This document shows, piece after piece, positions 1 through 7,553 of a stretch of DNA of 12,330 nucleotides. A program made the translations under genes and the position numbers. The stretch comes from CAZKTF01 sp964555565 (lineage in GTDB: Bacteria; Planctomycetota; JAJSAM01; JAKLKS01): the NCBI GenBank assembly GCA_964555565.1, contig CAZKTF010000101.1:1-12330 (forward strand), given 5' to 3'. Position 1 is the first letter of the stretch. Every line of letters begins with the position of its first letter. The notes beneath the pieces are model-generated. The model saw nothing but the letters and a program-made list of their open reading frames with translations. It was not told where the DNA came from and did no database searches.

Positions 1-1320
1 GATCTCCACGACCGCGTCCCGGGAGGAGGGGCCGTCGGAGCCCTCGGCGGCCACCTCGACGACCTCGGGGCGCCCGAGGGTCAGGGTCCCCGTCTTGTCC
101 ACGACGACGGTGTCCACGCGCTCCAGCAGCTCCAGGGCCTCGGCGTCGCGGACGAGGACCCCGGCGAGCGCCCCGCGGCCGGTGCCCACCATCACCGACA
201 TCGGGGTCGCGAGCCCGAGCGCGCAGGGGCAGGCGATGATGAGGACCGACACCGCCGCCACGAGGCCGTGGGCCATGCGCGGCTCGGGCCCGAGGAGGGA
301 CCACCCCGCGAAGGTCGCCGCCGCGATCGCCACGACCGCCGGGACGAACCACGCGGCGACCCGGTCGGCCACCCGCTGGATGGGGGCGCGGGTGCGCTGC
401 GCCGCGGAGACCATCTCCACGATGCGCGCCAGCAGCGTCTCCGCCCCGACCCGCTCGGCCGCCATCACGAAGGACCCGGTCCCGTTGACGGTGCCGCCGG
501 TCACCCGATCCCCGGGGCCCTTCCCGACCGGGATCGGCTCCCCCGTGACCATGGACTCGTCCACCGGGGAGGCGCCCTCGAGGACCCGCCCGTCTACGGG
601 GACCTTCTCGCCCGGCCGCACGCGCAGCCGGTCCCCGGGGCGCACGTCCTCCAGGGGGACGTCCCCCTCGGCCCCGCCGGGCCCGACCCGGCGGGCCGTG
701 GGCGGGGCGAGGTCGAGCAGCGCGCGGAGCGCGCGCGAGGTCCGGCCGCGCGCGCGGAGCTCGAGGACCTGGCCGAGGAGGACGAGCGCGGTGATGACCG
801 CCGCGGCCTCGAAGTAGAGGGGCACCCCTCCGTGCGTGCGGAAGGAGTCCGGGAAGGCGCCCGGGACCGCCGCGGCGGCGAGGCTGTAGAGGAAGGCGGC
901 CCCCGTCCCGATCGCGATGAGCGTGAACATGTTGAGGCGACGCGTGGCGAGCGAGGTCCATCCGCGCTCGAAGAACGGCCTCCCGCCCCAGAGGACGACG
1001 GGCGCGGCGAGCGCGGCCTGGAGCCAGGCGAGGGCCGCCCCGGGGAGCGCGTGCCGGACCGGCTGCCCGGGGAGGAGGTCCGACATCCCGAGGAGGAACA
1101 GCGGGACGGTGAAGGCCAGCGAGACCTTGAAGCGCCTCTCCATGTCCTCGAGTTCGGGGTTGCGCTCCTCGCCGCCCGGGCGGATGGCCTCCGGCTCGAG
1201 CGCCATCCCGCAGACGGGGCAGGGCCCCGGGCCGTCGGCCCGGACCTCCGGGTCCATGGGGCAGACCCACTTCCCGCCGGGCGCGGCGGCGGGCCCGGCC
1301 ACGATCGGGAGCGGTCTCAC
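1..1320 (-). CDS. copA: Copper-type P1B heavy-metal-translocating ATPase, C-terminus cut by window edge
   Basis: This is an ATP-driven inner-membrane metal exporter. The 440 visible codons begin at GTG 1320, which overlaps the upstream stop codon in a GTGA junction. Near the N-terminus (residues 18-41) is a zinc-ribbon-like heavy-metal-binding domain, CPMDPEV...CPVCGM, with Cys20, Cys34 and Cys37. Several membrane helices follow, then the actuator domain with DESMVTGEP. The ion-binding helix carries CPC (Cys364-Pro-Cys366) in ACPCALGLATPMS, and the phosphorylation motif DKTGTLT has Asp408. The rest of the P- and N-domains, including the HP and GDGxND motifs, lies beyond base 1. In the P1B family CPC points to Cu+/Ag+ (P1B-1) or, less often, Zn/Cd (P1B-2). 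The spacing and the GRGALAGVLVRDAEALE stretch look CopA/SilP-like. There is no classical GMxCxxC domain; the ribbon takes its place. Family assignment is very secure; metal specificity is inferred. Confidence 0.95.
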   Translation of the reverse strand, partial: MRPLPIVAGPAAAPGGKWVCPMDPEVRADGPGPCPVCGMALEPEAIRPGGEERNPELEDMERRFKVSLAFTVPLFLLGMSDLLPGQPVRHALPGAALAWLQAALAAPVVLWGGRPFFERGWTSLATRRLNMFTLIAIGTGAAFLYSLAAAAVPGAFPDSFRTHGGVPLYFEAAAVITALVLLGQVLELRARGRTSRALRALLDLAPPTARRVGPGGAEGDVPLEDVRPGDRLRVRPGEKVPVDGRVLEGASPVDESMVTGEPIPVGKGPGDRVTGGTVNGTGSFVMAAERVGAETLLARIVEMVSAAQRTRAPIQRVADRVAAWFVPAVVAIAAATFAGWSLLGPEPRMAHGLVAAVSVLIIACPCALGLATPMSVMVGTGRGALAGVLVRDAEALELLERVDTVVVDKTGTLTLGRPEVVEVAAEGSDGPSSRDAVVEI

Positions 1321-1934
1321 GCGCGACGCTTCCCGCGGCGCCCGCGGCGCGCCGCCGCGGGGAGGGGAGGCGCCGGGAAGACCCCCGCGCGCCAGCCGGT
1401 CCGGAACCGCTCCCGCTCCGGCGGCGAATCCAGCGAGCCGCCGGTCTCGGCCCCCCGGCGGCGGATCTCCTCGACCGCGAGCGGGCGGACCTCGTCGTCG
1501 TCGAGCCAGGGCCCGAGGACGAGGTCGCGGTCTTCGATCCCGCCCTCCCGGACCGAGAGGACGAGGAACGCCGCGGCCCGGAGCGTCCCGCGCGCGGCGA
1601 GGGACCGGAGCACCGGGCGGCCCGCGGGGTCGCCCTGGTCGTCGAGGGCCACCGCGGCCTCGAAGCGGTCGCACTCCCGCGCCCCCGCGTCCCCCGCCGC
1701 CTCCCGGAGCGTGGCCCGGGCCTCCTCCGTCGCGGCCGCCGCGAGGAGACGGACCGCGTAGGCGTACCCGGCCCCCCGCTCCCGGAGCAGCGCCGCGAGC
1801 GCCGGGACCGCCGCGGCCCCGAGCCCCCGCAGCGTCTCCATCGTCCGCGCGGGGGAGGCCTCCCCGGCGCGGAGCCGGTCGCACAGCCTCTCCGCGCGGG
1901 CGGGGAGGGAGGGGCGGCGGCGGGCGAGGGACAT
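1317..1934 (-). CDS. Small HEAT-repeat-like helical protein, coupled to the metal ATPase
   Basis: This encodes a 205-residue soluble protein with no signal peptide or membrane segment. It is rich in Ala, Arg, Leu and Glu, with a periodic helix-turn-helix pattern: VPALAALLRERG, YAVRLLAAAATEEARATLREAAGD, AAAFLVLSVREGGIEDRDLVLGPWLDDDEVRPLAVEEIRRRG. This resembles HEAT/armadillo-type alpha-repeats, which usually serve as protein-binding scaffolds. A basic tail (RRGRRGKRRA) closes the protein. ATG 1934 is the first start after an in-frame stop at 2037-2039. No clear Shine-Dalgarno sequence precedes it, so a weak or leaderless start is possible. Its TGA overlaps the GTG of the ATPase by four bases (GTGA), implying translational coupling and co-transcription. 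No specific function can be assigned; a regulatory or assembly role beside the pump is only a guess. Confidence 0.8.
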   Translation of the reverse strand: MSLARRRPSLPARAERLCDRLRAGEASPARTMETLRGLGAAAVPALAALLRERGAGYAYAVRLLAAAATEEARATLREAAGDAGARECDRFEAAVALDDQGDPAGRPVLRSLAARGTLRAAAFLVLSVREGGIEDRDLVLGPWLDDDEVRPLAVEEIRRRGAETGGSLDSPPERERFRTGWRAGVFPAPPLPAAARRGRRGKRRA

Positions 1935-2107
1935 GGTGATGAGGGTACCGCCGTTGGCCGTGACGCGGGCGTGACCGCGGGCGGCGAAGGAGAGCGTCCC
2001 GCCCCCGGGACCGCGTGGCGGCGGGGCCGCGATCCATTAGTCTTGGAGGACTTCCGGGCGTCAAAGACAGGGAACCGGGTGCCGACGGCCCCGGTGAGGG
2101 AGGGTTC
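1935..2107. promoter_or_regulatory. Divergent intergenic region between the ATPase operon and the exporter operon
   Basis: This 173-base gap separates the start of the minus-strand HEAT/ATPase pair from the TTG start of the outer membrane factor, so promoters for both operons should lie here. The only clearly AT-richer island is GATCCATTAGTCTT around 2031-2044, which could hold a -10-like element (CATTAG or, on the other strand, CTAATG). I see no convincing -35 and no obvious operator palindrome. The promoter role is inferred from gene orientation rather than from a matched consensus. Confidence 0.4.
2097..2103 (+). promoter_or_regulatory. Ribosome binding site selecting a TTG start
   Basis: AGGGAGG lies 4 bases before TTG 2108, at a usable Shine-Dalgarno distance. 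The alternative in-frame GTG at 2015 has no comparable site and would add 31 residues with no signal-peptide character in front of a good export leader. This favours TTG 2108 as the true start of the outer membrane factor. Confidence 0.65.
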
Positions 2108-3742
2108 TTGCCGGATCGCCTGCGCCGGGCCGTCCCCGCCGCCGTCCTCGCCGCGCTCTCCGCGGCGGGGCCGGGGTGCGCCTCGGCCTACCGGAGCAGC
2201 GCGGACCGCGAGGTGGCGGCCATCCTCTCCGCGAAGGAGGAGGTGGTCCGGCGCCAGCGGGAGGAGCGCTTCGTCTCCCCCCGGGCCCCCGCCGAGGGGG
2301 AGGACGCGTCGGCGGTCACGGGGGACGTCCGGGCCGCGCCCGTGGAGGTGCCGGAGGTCGTCGCGCTCCAGGACGCCCTCCGGATCGCCGTGACGGCCAA
2401 CCGGGACTACGCCTCCCGCCGGGAGTCGCTCTACCTCTCGGCCCTCTCCCTCACGGCCGCGCGCAGGGACTTCTCCCCGCGGATGCGCGCCGCGATCTCC
2501 TGGGCGACGACGGACGGCACGGGCCGCACCCGGGACCAGGGGGGCACCGCGAGCGCGGGCGTGGGGGACGTCCTCCCCACGGGGGCGACCGTGGACCTCT
2601 CGGCCTCCAGCACCGCGACGGACGCGAAGGGGCCCGGGACCCCCTCCTCGACCACGGGCACGCTCGCGGGGACGCTCACCCAGCCGCTGCTCCGCGGGGG
2701 CGGGTACGAGGCCTCCCACGAGGCGCTCACGGCGGCGGAGCGCTCGCTCGTCTACGACGTGCGGGAGTTCGCGCGCTTCCGCGAGCAGTTCCTCGTGGAC
2801 GTGACGCGGCGCTTCTACGCGATCGTGGCCCAGGAGGAGGTGGTCCGGAACACCCGCCAGCGCTACGACTCGGTCCTGTTCCAGATGCGCCGCACCAAGG
2901 CCCTCTACGACGTGGGGCGGCAGGAGCAGATCGAGCTGCTGCGCGCGCAGAACGACGGGCTCCGGGTCCAGAACGACCTCGTGGACGCCGAGCAGGCCTA
3001 CGCGCTCGCCGTGGACGAGTTCAAGGTCTTCCTCGGCCTCCCCATGCGGACGGCGCTCCGCCTCGCCGCGGACCCGCCCCCCTTCGTGCCGTCGGAGATC
3101 GCCCTCGCCTCCGCGGTGGAGGCGGCGCTGGCCAACCGCTTCGACCTCGCCACCGCGCGGGACCGGCTGGAGGACGTGGAGCGGGCCTTCCGGATCGCGA
3201 AGCGGAACCTCCTCCCCGACCTCGCGCTCACCGCCTCCTTCGGGCGGACCTCCGACCCCTCGCGCGAGCCGGCGGACCAGACCTTCCGCGAGGGCTCGAA
3301 CTCCGTGGGGCTCGCCCTCCAGATCCCCCTCGACCGCACGAGCGAGAGGAACGCCTTCCGGTCCGCGCAGATCGCGCTCGACCGGGAGCGGCGGGAGTAC
3401 GAGCGGACCCGGGACGGGGTGGTGGTGGAGGTGCGGGACACGCTGCGCCGGCTCAAGCAGGCCGAGGTCTCGCTCCGGATCCAGCAGGAGATCATCGCGG
3501 TCGAGGAGAAGCGGGTGCGCAAGGCGCGGCTCGACTTCGAGGGGGGCCGCGTGGGCAACCGCGACGTCCTCGAGGCGGAGCAGTCGCTCCTCAGCGCCCG
3601 CAACGCGCGGATCCGCGCGCTCGTGGACTACGAGATCGCGCGGATCGACATCGAGCGGGTCATGGGCACGCTCGAGGTCGGGGACGACGGGACCTGGCGC
3701 GGGCGGCGTGCCCCGGGCGAGGCCGGGAAGGGAGGGTCGTGA
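2108..3742 (+). CDS. TolC-family outer membrane efflux protein, probable lipoprotein
   Basis: This is the outer membrane channel of a tripartite exporter. From TTG 2108 it has 544 residues, slightly longer than a typical TolC/OprM protein. The N-terminus has RLRR followed by a hydrophobic Ala-rich stretch ending AAGPGC, so Cys24 may be lipidated as in OprM/CusC-type proteins, though the lipobox is not classical. The mature chain shows the duplicated outer-membrane-efflux architecture. The first repeat has VALQDALRIAVTANRDY, beta strands around TLTQPLLRGGGYE, and a long helix through RFREQFLVDVTRRFYAIVAQEEVV. The second has IALASAVEAALANRFDLATARDRLEDVE, NLLPDLALTASFGRT, LALQIPLDR, and a helical hairpin ending NRDVLEAEQSLLSARNARIRALVDYEIARI. 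It is first in the operon. Its TGA shares one base with the adaptor's ATG (TGATG). Family assignment is secure; exact start and lipidation are less so. Confidence 0.93.
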   Translation: MPDRLRRAVPAAVLAALSAAGPGCASAYRSSADREVAAILSAKEEVVRRQREERFVSPRAPAEGEDASAVTGDVRAAPVEVPEVVALQDALRIAVTANRDYASRRESLYLSALSLTAARRDFSPRMRAAISWATTDGTGRTRDQGGTASAGVGDVLPTGATVDLSASSTATDAKGPGTPSSTTGTLAGTLTQPLLRGGGYEASHEALTAAERSLVYDVREFARFREQFLVDVTRRFYAIVAQEEVVRNTRQRYDSVLFQMRRTKALYDVGRQEQIELLRAQNDGLRVQNDLVDAEQAYALAVDEFKVFLGLPMRTALRLAADPPPFVPSEIALASAVEAALANRFDLATARDRLEDVERAFRIAKRNLLPDLALTASFGRTSDPSREPADQTFREGSNSVGLALQIPLDRTSERNAFRSAQIALDRERREYERTRDGVVVEVRDTLRRLKQAEVSLRIQQEIIAVEEKRVRKARLDFEGGRVGNRDVLEAEQSLLSARNARIRALVDYEIARIDIERVMGTLEVGDDGTWRGRRAPGEAGKGGS

Positions 3743-5265
3743 TGGGTCGCGGGCTCGTGGTGGGCGTCCTCGTCCTGGCGGCGGGCGGCGGGGTCGCCGG
3801 GTGGGCGGGGGCCTTCGGCGGCGCCGGCGCCGGCGCGCGGGGCGCCATGACGCACGCCGTCACCCGGGGGGCGCTCCGGATCTCCATGAAGGAGACCGGC
3901 ACGCTCAAGGCGAAGAACTCCGTCGCCATCAAGGCGCAGATCCCGGGCACGGCCAAGATCGTGTGGCTCATCCCCGAGGGGGCCGAGGTCAAGCAGGGGG
4001 ACAAGCTCGCGGAGCTGGACAAGACCGAGACCCAGCGGAGCGTGGACGAGCTGGACGGCCAGGTGGTCCAGATGGAGTCCCAGGTCAAGACGGCCAGGAC
4101 CGAGCTCGACATCCAGCAGGCGGAGGGGAAGGCCTCGGTGGAGAAGTCGGAGCTGGCCTACACGATCAAGCAGAAGGAGATGGCGCGGTTCCAGGAGAGC
4201 GAGGAGCCGCAGAACCACCGCAGGAAGTCGCTCGCGGTCGAGAAGGCGGAGAGCGAGTTCCAGCGGAAGACCGACCGCTTCTCGCAGATGCAGAAGCTCC
4301 TCGACGAGGGCTTCGTCACGCGCGACCAGTTCGAGGAGGAGAAGATCGCGCTGCGGGCGGCCGAGGTCGAGCTCCAGTCCGCGAAGGAGGAGCTGGACGG
4401 CTACGTGCGGTTCACGCGGGAGATCGAGAGGAAGCAGAAGGACTCCGACCTGGCCGAGTCGCAGCGGAACCTGAACAACGAGCGCCTCCGGGCGGACAAC
4501 CTCCTCGACCAGAAGCGGGTGAACCACGAGCAGCTCGCCCGGCAGTTCCAGGTCTCCAAGGACCGCCTCGTCGAGCAGCGCAAGCAGCTCGAGGCCATGA
4601 CGGTGAAGGCCCCGGCGCCGGGGATCGTCGTGTACCAGGAGCGGGGGTGGAACGGCGAGGAGCTGAAGGTCGGAGCCACGGTCTACAACGAGCAGCCCTT
4701 CCTCCAGCTCCCCGACCTCTCCGAGATGGAGGTCACGATCGGGGCCCACGAGGCGGACATCAACAAGCTCAAGGTCGGGCAGAAGGTCTTCGTCACGGTG
4801 GACTCCTTCAAGGGGGAGCAGCTCTCGGGGGAGATCACCCGGGTCGCCGCGATCGCCAACGAGCGCGACTGGCGGAGCGACGTGAAGAAGTTCGAGGTGG
4901 TGGTCACCCTGGTGAAGACGCCGCTGGCGCTGAAGCCCGGGCTCACGGCCAAGGTCGAGGTCCTCGTCGGCGAGGTCCCGAACGTCCTGACGGTCCCGCT
5001 CCAGGCGGTCTTCGTGCGCGAGGGCTCCTACTTCGTCTTCGCGGACGCCGGGGGGAAGCCCTCGCGGCGCGAGGTGAAGCTCGGGGAGTCGAACGACAAC
5101 TACATCGTGGTGCGCGAGGGGGTCGCGGAGGGGGACCGGGTCCTCCTGTACAACCCGGAGGCGACCGAGGGGTCCACCCCGGCGGCCCCGGGGCCCGCGG
5201 CGCCGCGGCCCGCCCCCGCGGGGAACGGGAAGGCGGGGGCCGGCCCGCGCGGCGGGAAGTCGTGA
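3742..5265 (+). CDS. Periplasmic adaptor (membrane fusion) protein, MacA/HlyD-like with long coiled coil
   Basis: This adaptor links the inner-membrane ABC permease to the TolC-type channel. It has 507 residues, clearly longer than E. coli MacA (about 370). One hydrophobic N-terminal segment (GLVVGVLVLAAGGGVAGWAG, about residues 4-25) is an anchor or uncleaved signal. The first half of the lipoyl/barrel-sandwich domain reads GTLKAKNSVAIKAQIPG...VKQGDKLAELDKTE. A heptad-rich, Lys/Glu/Gln-rich alpha-helical hairpin runs about 94-285. The second lipoyl half begins at MTVKAPAPGIVVYQERG. The beta-barrel is around 327-416 (MEVTIGAHEADINKLKVGQKVFVTV), then a membrane-proximal domain with LTVPLQAVFVREG. 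An Ala/Pro/Gly-rich tail starts near 480. ATG 3742 has GGAGG 6 bases upstream and overlaps the preceding stop. Its TGA overlaps the ABC gene's GTG (GTGA). The extended hairpin suggests the adaptor spans more of the periplasm than canonical MacA. Confidence 0.93.
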   Translation: MGRGLVVGVLVLAAGGGVAGWAGAFGGAGAGARGAMTHAVTRGALRISMKETGTLKAKNSVAIKAQIPGTAKIVWLIPEGAEVKQGDKLAELDKTETQRSVDELDGQVVQMESQVKTARTELDIQQAEGKASVEKSELAYTIKQKEMARFQESEEPQNHRRKSLAVEKAESEFQRKTDRFSQMQKLLDEGFVTRDQFEEEKIALRAAEVELQSAKEELDGYVRFTREIERKQKDSDLAESQRNLNNERLRADNLLDQKRVNHEQLARQFQVSKDRLVEQRKQLEAMTVKAPAPGIVVYQERGWNGEELKVGATVYNEQPFLQLPDLSEMEVTIGAHEADINKLKVGQKVFVTVDSFKGEQLSGEITRVAAIANERDWRSDVKKFEVVVTLVKTPLALKPGLTAKVEVLVGEVPNVLTVPLQAVFVREGSYFVFADAGGKPSRREVKLGESNDNYIVVREGVAEGDRVLLYNPEATEGSTPAAPGPAAPRPAPAGNGKAGAGPRGGKS

Positions 5266-5960
5266 CCGCCCCCGCCGCGGGCGCCCCGCTCCTCGAGCTG
5301 CGCGGCGTCCACAAGTGGTACGGGGAGGGGGACGCCCGCCTCCACGTCCTCCAGGGCGTGGACCTCCGGGTGGAGCGGGGGGAGTTCGTCGCCATCCTGG
5401 GGCAGTCGGGCTCCGGGAAGTCCACGCTGCTCAACCTCCTCGGCTGCCTCGACCGTCCCTCCGAGGGCGCGTACCTCCTCGCCGGCGAGGACGTGGCCGG
5501 CCACGGGGACGACCGCCTCTCGGAGATCCGCAACCGCTGGATCGGGTTCGTCTTCCAGTCCTTCCAGCTCGTCCCGCAGCTCACCGTCCTCGAGAACGTG
5601 GAGGTCCCGCTGTTCTACGCGGGGGTCCCGCGCGCGGAGCGGCACCGGCGGGCGCGCGAAGGGCTGGACGCCGTGGACCTCGGGGGAAGGCTCGGCCACG
5701 TCCCCGGGATGCTCTCCGGCGGCGAGCAGCAGCGGGTGGCCATCGCGCGGGCGCTCGCGAACGACCCGCTGCTCCTCCTCGCCGACGAGCCCACGGGCAA
5801 CCTCGACAGCGCCACCGGGGCCCAGATCCTGGGGCTCGTCAGGGACCTCCACGCCGCGGGGCGCACGGTACTCCTCATCACCCACGACCGGGCGGTGGCC
5901 GCCGCCGCGCCGCGCCGCGTCCGGATCCTCGACGGGCGGATCGAGGGGGAGGAGCGGTGA
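5262..5960 (+). CDS. ABC transporter ATP-binding protein, MacB/LolD type
   Basis: This cytoplasmic ATPase powers the adjacent permease. It has 232 residues, the normal size for a stand-alone MacB/LolD/FtsE-type domain. All ABC motifs are intact: Walker A GQSGSGKST (residues 47-55, Lys53), Q-loop in FVFQSFQLVPQLTVLENV, signature LSGGEQQRVAIARA starting at 151, Walker B LLLLADEPTGNLDS (Asp175, catalytic Glu176), and the H-loop in LLITHDR (His208). GVHKWYGEGDARLHVLQGVDL at the N-terminus is typical of the MacB subfamily. In E. coli MacB the ATPase and permease are one polypeptide; here they are separate genes. The GTG start overlaps the adaptor stop by four bases and the stop overlaps the permease GTG in the same way, which argues for coupled translation and fixed stoichiometry. 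Confidence 0.96.
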   Translation: MTAPAAGAPLLELRGVHKWYGEGDARLHVLQGVDLRVERGEFVAILGQSGSGKSTLLNLLGCLDRPSEGAYLLAGEDVAGHGDDRLSEIRNRWIGFVFQSFQLVPQLTVLENVEVPLFYAGVPRAERHRRAREGLDAVDLGGRLGHVPGMLSGGEQQRVAIARALANDPLLLLADEPTGNLDSATGAQILGLVRDLHAAGRTVLLITHDRAVAAAAPRRVRILDGRIEGEER

Positions 5961-7273
5961 CGTCCCCCGCCCCCGCGCGCGGGCTCCGCCTCGGGACCGG
6001 GGAGCTCCTGCGGCTGGCGGTCCGCAACCTCCGCGGGTACCCGCTCAGGACCTTCCTCACGATGCTGGGCGTCGTGTTCGGCGTCGCCTCGGTCATCGGC
6101 ATGCTCGCGATGGGGGAGGGGGCCCAGCGGGAGATCCTCGAGCAGTTCGGGCGGCTCGGGATCCGCAACGTGATCGTGAACACCGTGAAGCCCCCCGAGT
6201 CCCGGCAGGCCACGGAGCGGCGCAACTGGGTCAGCCGCCACGGGCTCACCTTCAAGGACCTCGACCAGATCCGGAAGACGGTCCCGACGGCGGTCTCCGC
6301 CCTCCCGGTCCACACCAAGACCGAGAGGGCGTGGAACGGGAGCCGCAAGGCGGACGTGCTCCTCGAGGGGGTGACCCCGGAGCACTTCGACAGGGCCAAC
6401 CTCCGCGTGGCCCGGGGGCGCCCGCTCACCGCCGGGGACGACGCCGCCCTCGCCTCGGTGTGCGTGGTGCGGGCGGCGCTGCTGCGGGACCTGGGGTGGT
6501 TCGAGGAGCCGCTCGGGTTCCGCCTCCGGTGCGGGCAGCGGCTCTACGAGGTCGTCGGGGTCCTCGAGGACGAGGAGTTCCTCGGGCACTTCCGCAAGGC
6601 CCTGGACACGGGCTCCGGGGCCTCGGAGGTCTACATCCCCTACGAGACGATGCTCGCGCGGGAGGGGACGCTCTCGTTCCGCCGCTCCTCGGGCTCCTTC
6701 GAGGCGACGAACGTGGAGCTGAACCAGATCCTCGTCGAGTGCTCCGACGGGAGCGACGAGACCGTGAAGGACACCGCCCGCGCGATCCGGCAGATCCTGG
6801 AGAAGTTCCGGGAGCAGTCCGAGCAGAAGGACTGGGAGGTCGTGGTCCCCCTCGAGCTCCTCAAGCAGCGGCAGAAGACCCAGGGGGTCTTCAACGTGGC
6901 GCTCGTCCTCATCGCGTCGATCTCGCTGCTGGTCGGGGGGATCGGCATCGCGAACATCACGCTGGCGACGGTCACGGAGCGGACCCGCGAGATCGGCGTG
7001 CGGCGCGCGCTCGGGGCCAAGCGCCGCCACGTCACCCTCCAGTTCCTGGCCGAGACGGTGACCATCGCGGCCGTGGGCGGGGTCCTCGGGATCCTCCTCG
7101 GCGTCGGCGGCGTCTGGCTCATGGAGAGGGCCACGGGGTGGAGCGCCGCGGTCACGCCCTGGAGCGTGGCCGCCGCCTTCGGCATCTCCTGCGCCGTCGG
7201 GGTCCTCTCCGGGATCTTCCCGGCCCACCGCGCCGCCTCCATGGACCCCATCGCGGCCCTGCGGTACCAGTAG
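5957..7273 (+). CDS. MacB/FtsX-family ABC transporter permease
   Basis: This is the inner-membrane, mechanotransmitting half of the exporter, 438 residues long. A cytoplasmic N-terminal helix (LLRLAVRNLRGYPLRTFLTML) leads into TM1 at about 33-52 (GVVFGVASVIGMLAMG). A large periplasmic MacB_PCD domain follows (about 55-310). The FtsX domain then has TM2 (VALVLIASISLLVGGIGIAN), the conserved cytoplasmic loop TLATVTERTREIGVRRALGAKRRHV, and TM3 and TM4 before FPAHRAASMDPIAALRYQ, the canonical family ending. The topology is four helices with a periplasmic stalk, the type VII exporter fold, which pushes substrate from the periplasm through the adaptor to TolC rather than pumping it across the inner membrane. 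GTG 5957 is preceded by GGGGAGGAG and overlaps the ATPase stop. The last base of its TAG is also the first base of the REP-like array. Confidence 0.95.
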   Translation: MTSPAPARGLRLGTGELLRLAVRNLRGYPLRTFLTMLGVVFGVASVIGMLAMGEGAQREILEQFGRLGIRNVIVNTVKPPESRQATERRNWVSRHGLTFKDLDQIRKTVPTAVSALPVHTKTERAWNGSRKADVLLEGVTPEHFDRANLRVARGRPLTAGDDAALASVCVVRAALLRDLGWFEEPLGFRLRCGQRLYEVVGVLEDEEFLGHFRKALDTGSGASEVYIPYETMLAREGTLSFRRSSGSFEATNVELNQILVECSDGSDETVKDTARAIRQILEKFREQSEQKDWEVVVPLELLKQRQKTQGVFNVALVLIASISLLVGGIGIANITLATVTERTREIGVRRALGAKRRHVTLQFLAETVTIAAVGGVLGILLGVGGVWLMERATGWSAAVTPWSVAAAFGISCAVGVLSGIFPAHRAASMDPIAALRYQ

Positions 7274-7302
7274 TAGGGGCCGGGCTTGCCCGGCCCGCCG
7301 TT
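7273..7302 (-). repeat. REP-like palindrome unit 1 (reverse orientation)
   Basis: This unit reads on the minus strand as AACGGCGGGC, a 12-nt core, then GCCCCTAC. The arms GGGCCGGGC (7277-7285) and GCCCGGCCC (7288-7296) form a perfect 9-bp stem around TT. It begins on the last base of the permease stop codon, so it could act as a transcript-end hairpin. There is no T-tract. Confidence 0.85.
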
Positions 7303-7321
7303 CAGACCGTCAGGACCGCGC

Positions 7322-7351
7322 AACGGCGGGCGACCCAAGGGTCGATGTCGC
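7322..7351 (+). repeat. REP-like palindrome unit 2 (forward, degenerate 3' half)
   Basis: AACGGCGGGC and the core GACCCAAGGGTC match the intact units 3 and 5 exactly, but the 3' flank after GGGTCG (ATGTCGCC) has diverged from GCCCCTAC. It appears to be a decayed copy. Confidence 0.7.
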
Positions 7352-7365
7352 CTGGGGAAAAGGCC

Positions 7366-7395
7366 AACGGCGGGCGACCCAAGGGTCGCCCCTAC
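7366..7395 (+). repeat. REP-like palindrome unit 3 (forward)
   Basis: This is an intact unit: AACGGCGGGC, core GACCCAAGGGTC, GCCCCTAC. The stem GGGCGACCC/GGGTCGCCC is 9 bp around AA. With the reversed unit 4 it makes an inverted pair separated by 24 bases that themselves begin AACGGC and end GCCGTT, as in BIME-type arrangements. Confidence 0.88.
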
Positions 7396-7419
7396 AACGG
7401 CGGTGGGACCGGGGCCGTT

Positions 7420-7449
7420 GTAGGGGCGGGGCTTGCCCCGCCCGCCGTG
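7420..7449 (-). repeat. REP-like palindrome unit 4 (reverse)
   Basis: This is a reverse-oriented unit whose stem is GGGCGGGGC/GCCCCGCCC. It differs from unit 6 at one base in each arm, and the two changes are compensatory (G-C swapped for C-G), so the hairpin is kept. Confidence 0.88.
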
Positions 7450-7469
7450 TGTCTTCGGTGGGTATGGCC

Positions 7470-7499
7470 AACGGCGGGCGACCCAAGGGTCGCCCCTAC
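7470..7499 (+). repeat. REP-like palindrome unit 5 (forward)
   Basis: This unit is identical to unit 3. It lies exactly 104 bases downstream of it and belongs to the second copy of the tandem duplication. Confidence 0.88.
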
Positions 7500-7523
7500 A
7501 ACGGCGGTGGAAACGGGGCCTCT

Positions 7524-7553
7524 GTAGGGGCCGGGCTTGCCCGGCCCGCCGTG
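7524..7553 (-). repeat. REP-like palindrome unit 6 (reverse)
   Basis: This reverse-oriented unit has stem GGGCCGGGC/GCCCGGCCC, the same core as unit 1. It is the 104-base counterpart of unit 4. Confidence 0.88.

Noticed and set aside
268..1939. Long plus-strand open frames across 268-1761 and 917-1939
   Set aside because: Low-complexity Arg/Pro/Gly/Ala products antisense to a clear P-type ATPase and a HEAT-like protein; they are open only because of the GC content.
2015..2107. GTG 2015 as start of the outer membrane factor
   Set aside because: No ribosome site, and the added 31 residues look non-conserved and would bury the export signal.
2176..3741. Upstream part of the frame that contains the adaptor
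   Set aside because: Gly/Arg/Pro-rich shadow of the TolC-family gene; the adaptor really begins at ATG 3742 with its own ribosome site.
3628..4749. Minus-strand leucine-rich open frame of 373 codons
   Set aside because: It is the antisense of the adaptor coiled coil; Lys/Glu/Gln codons read backwards give Leu-rich sequence. No signal peptide or conserved motif.
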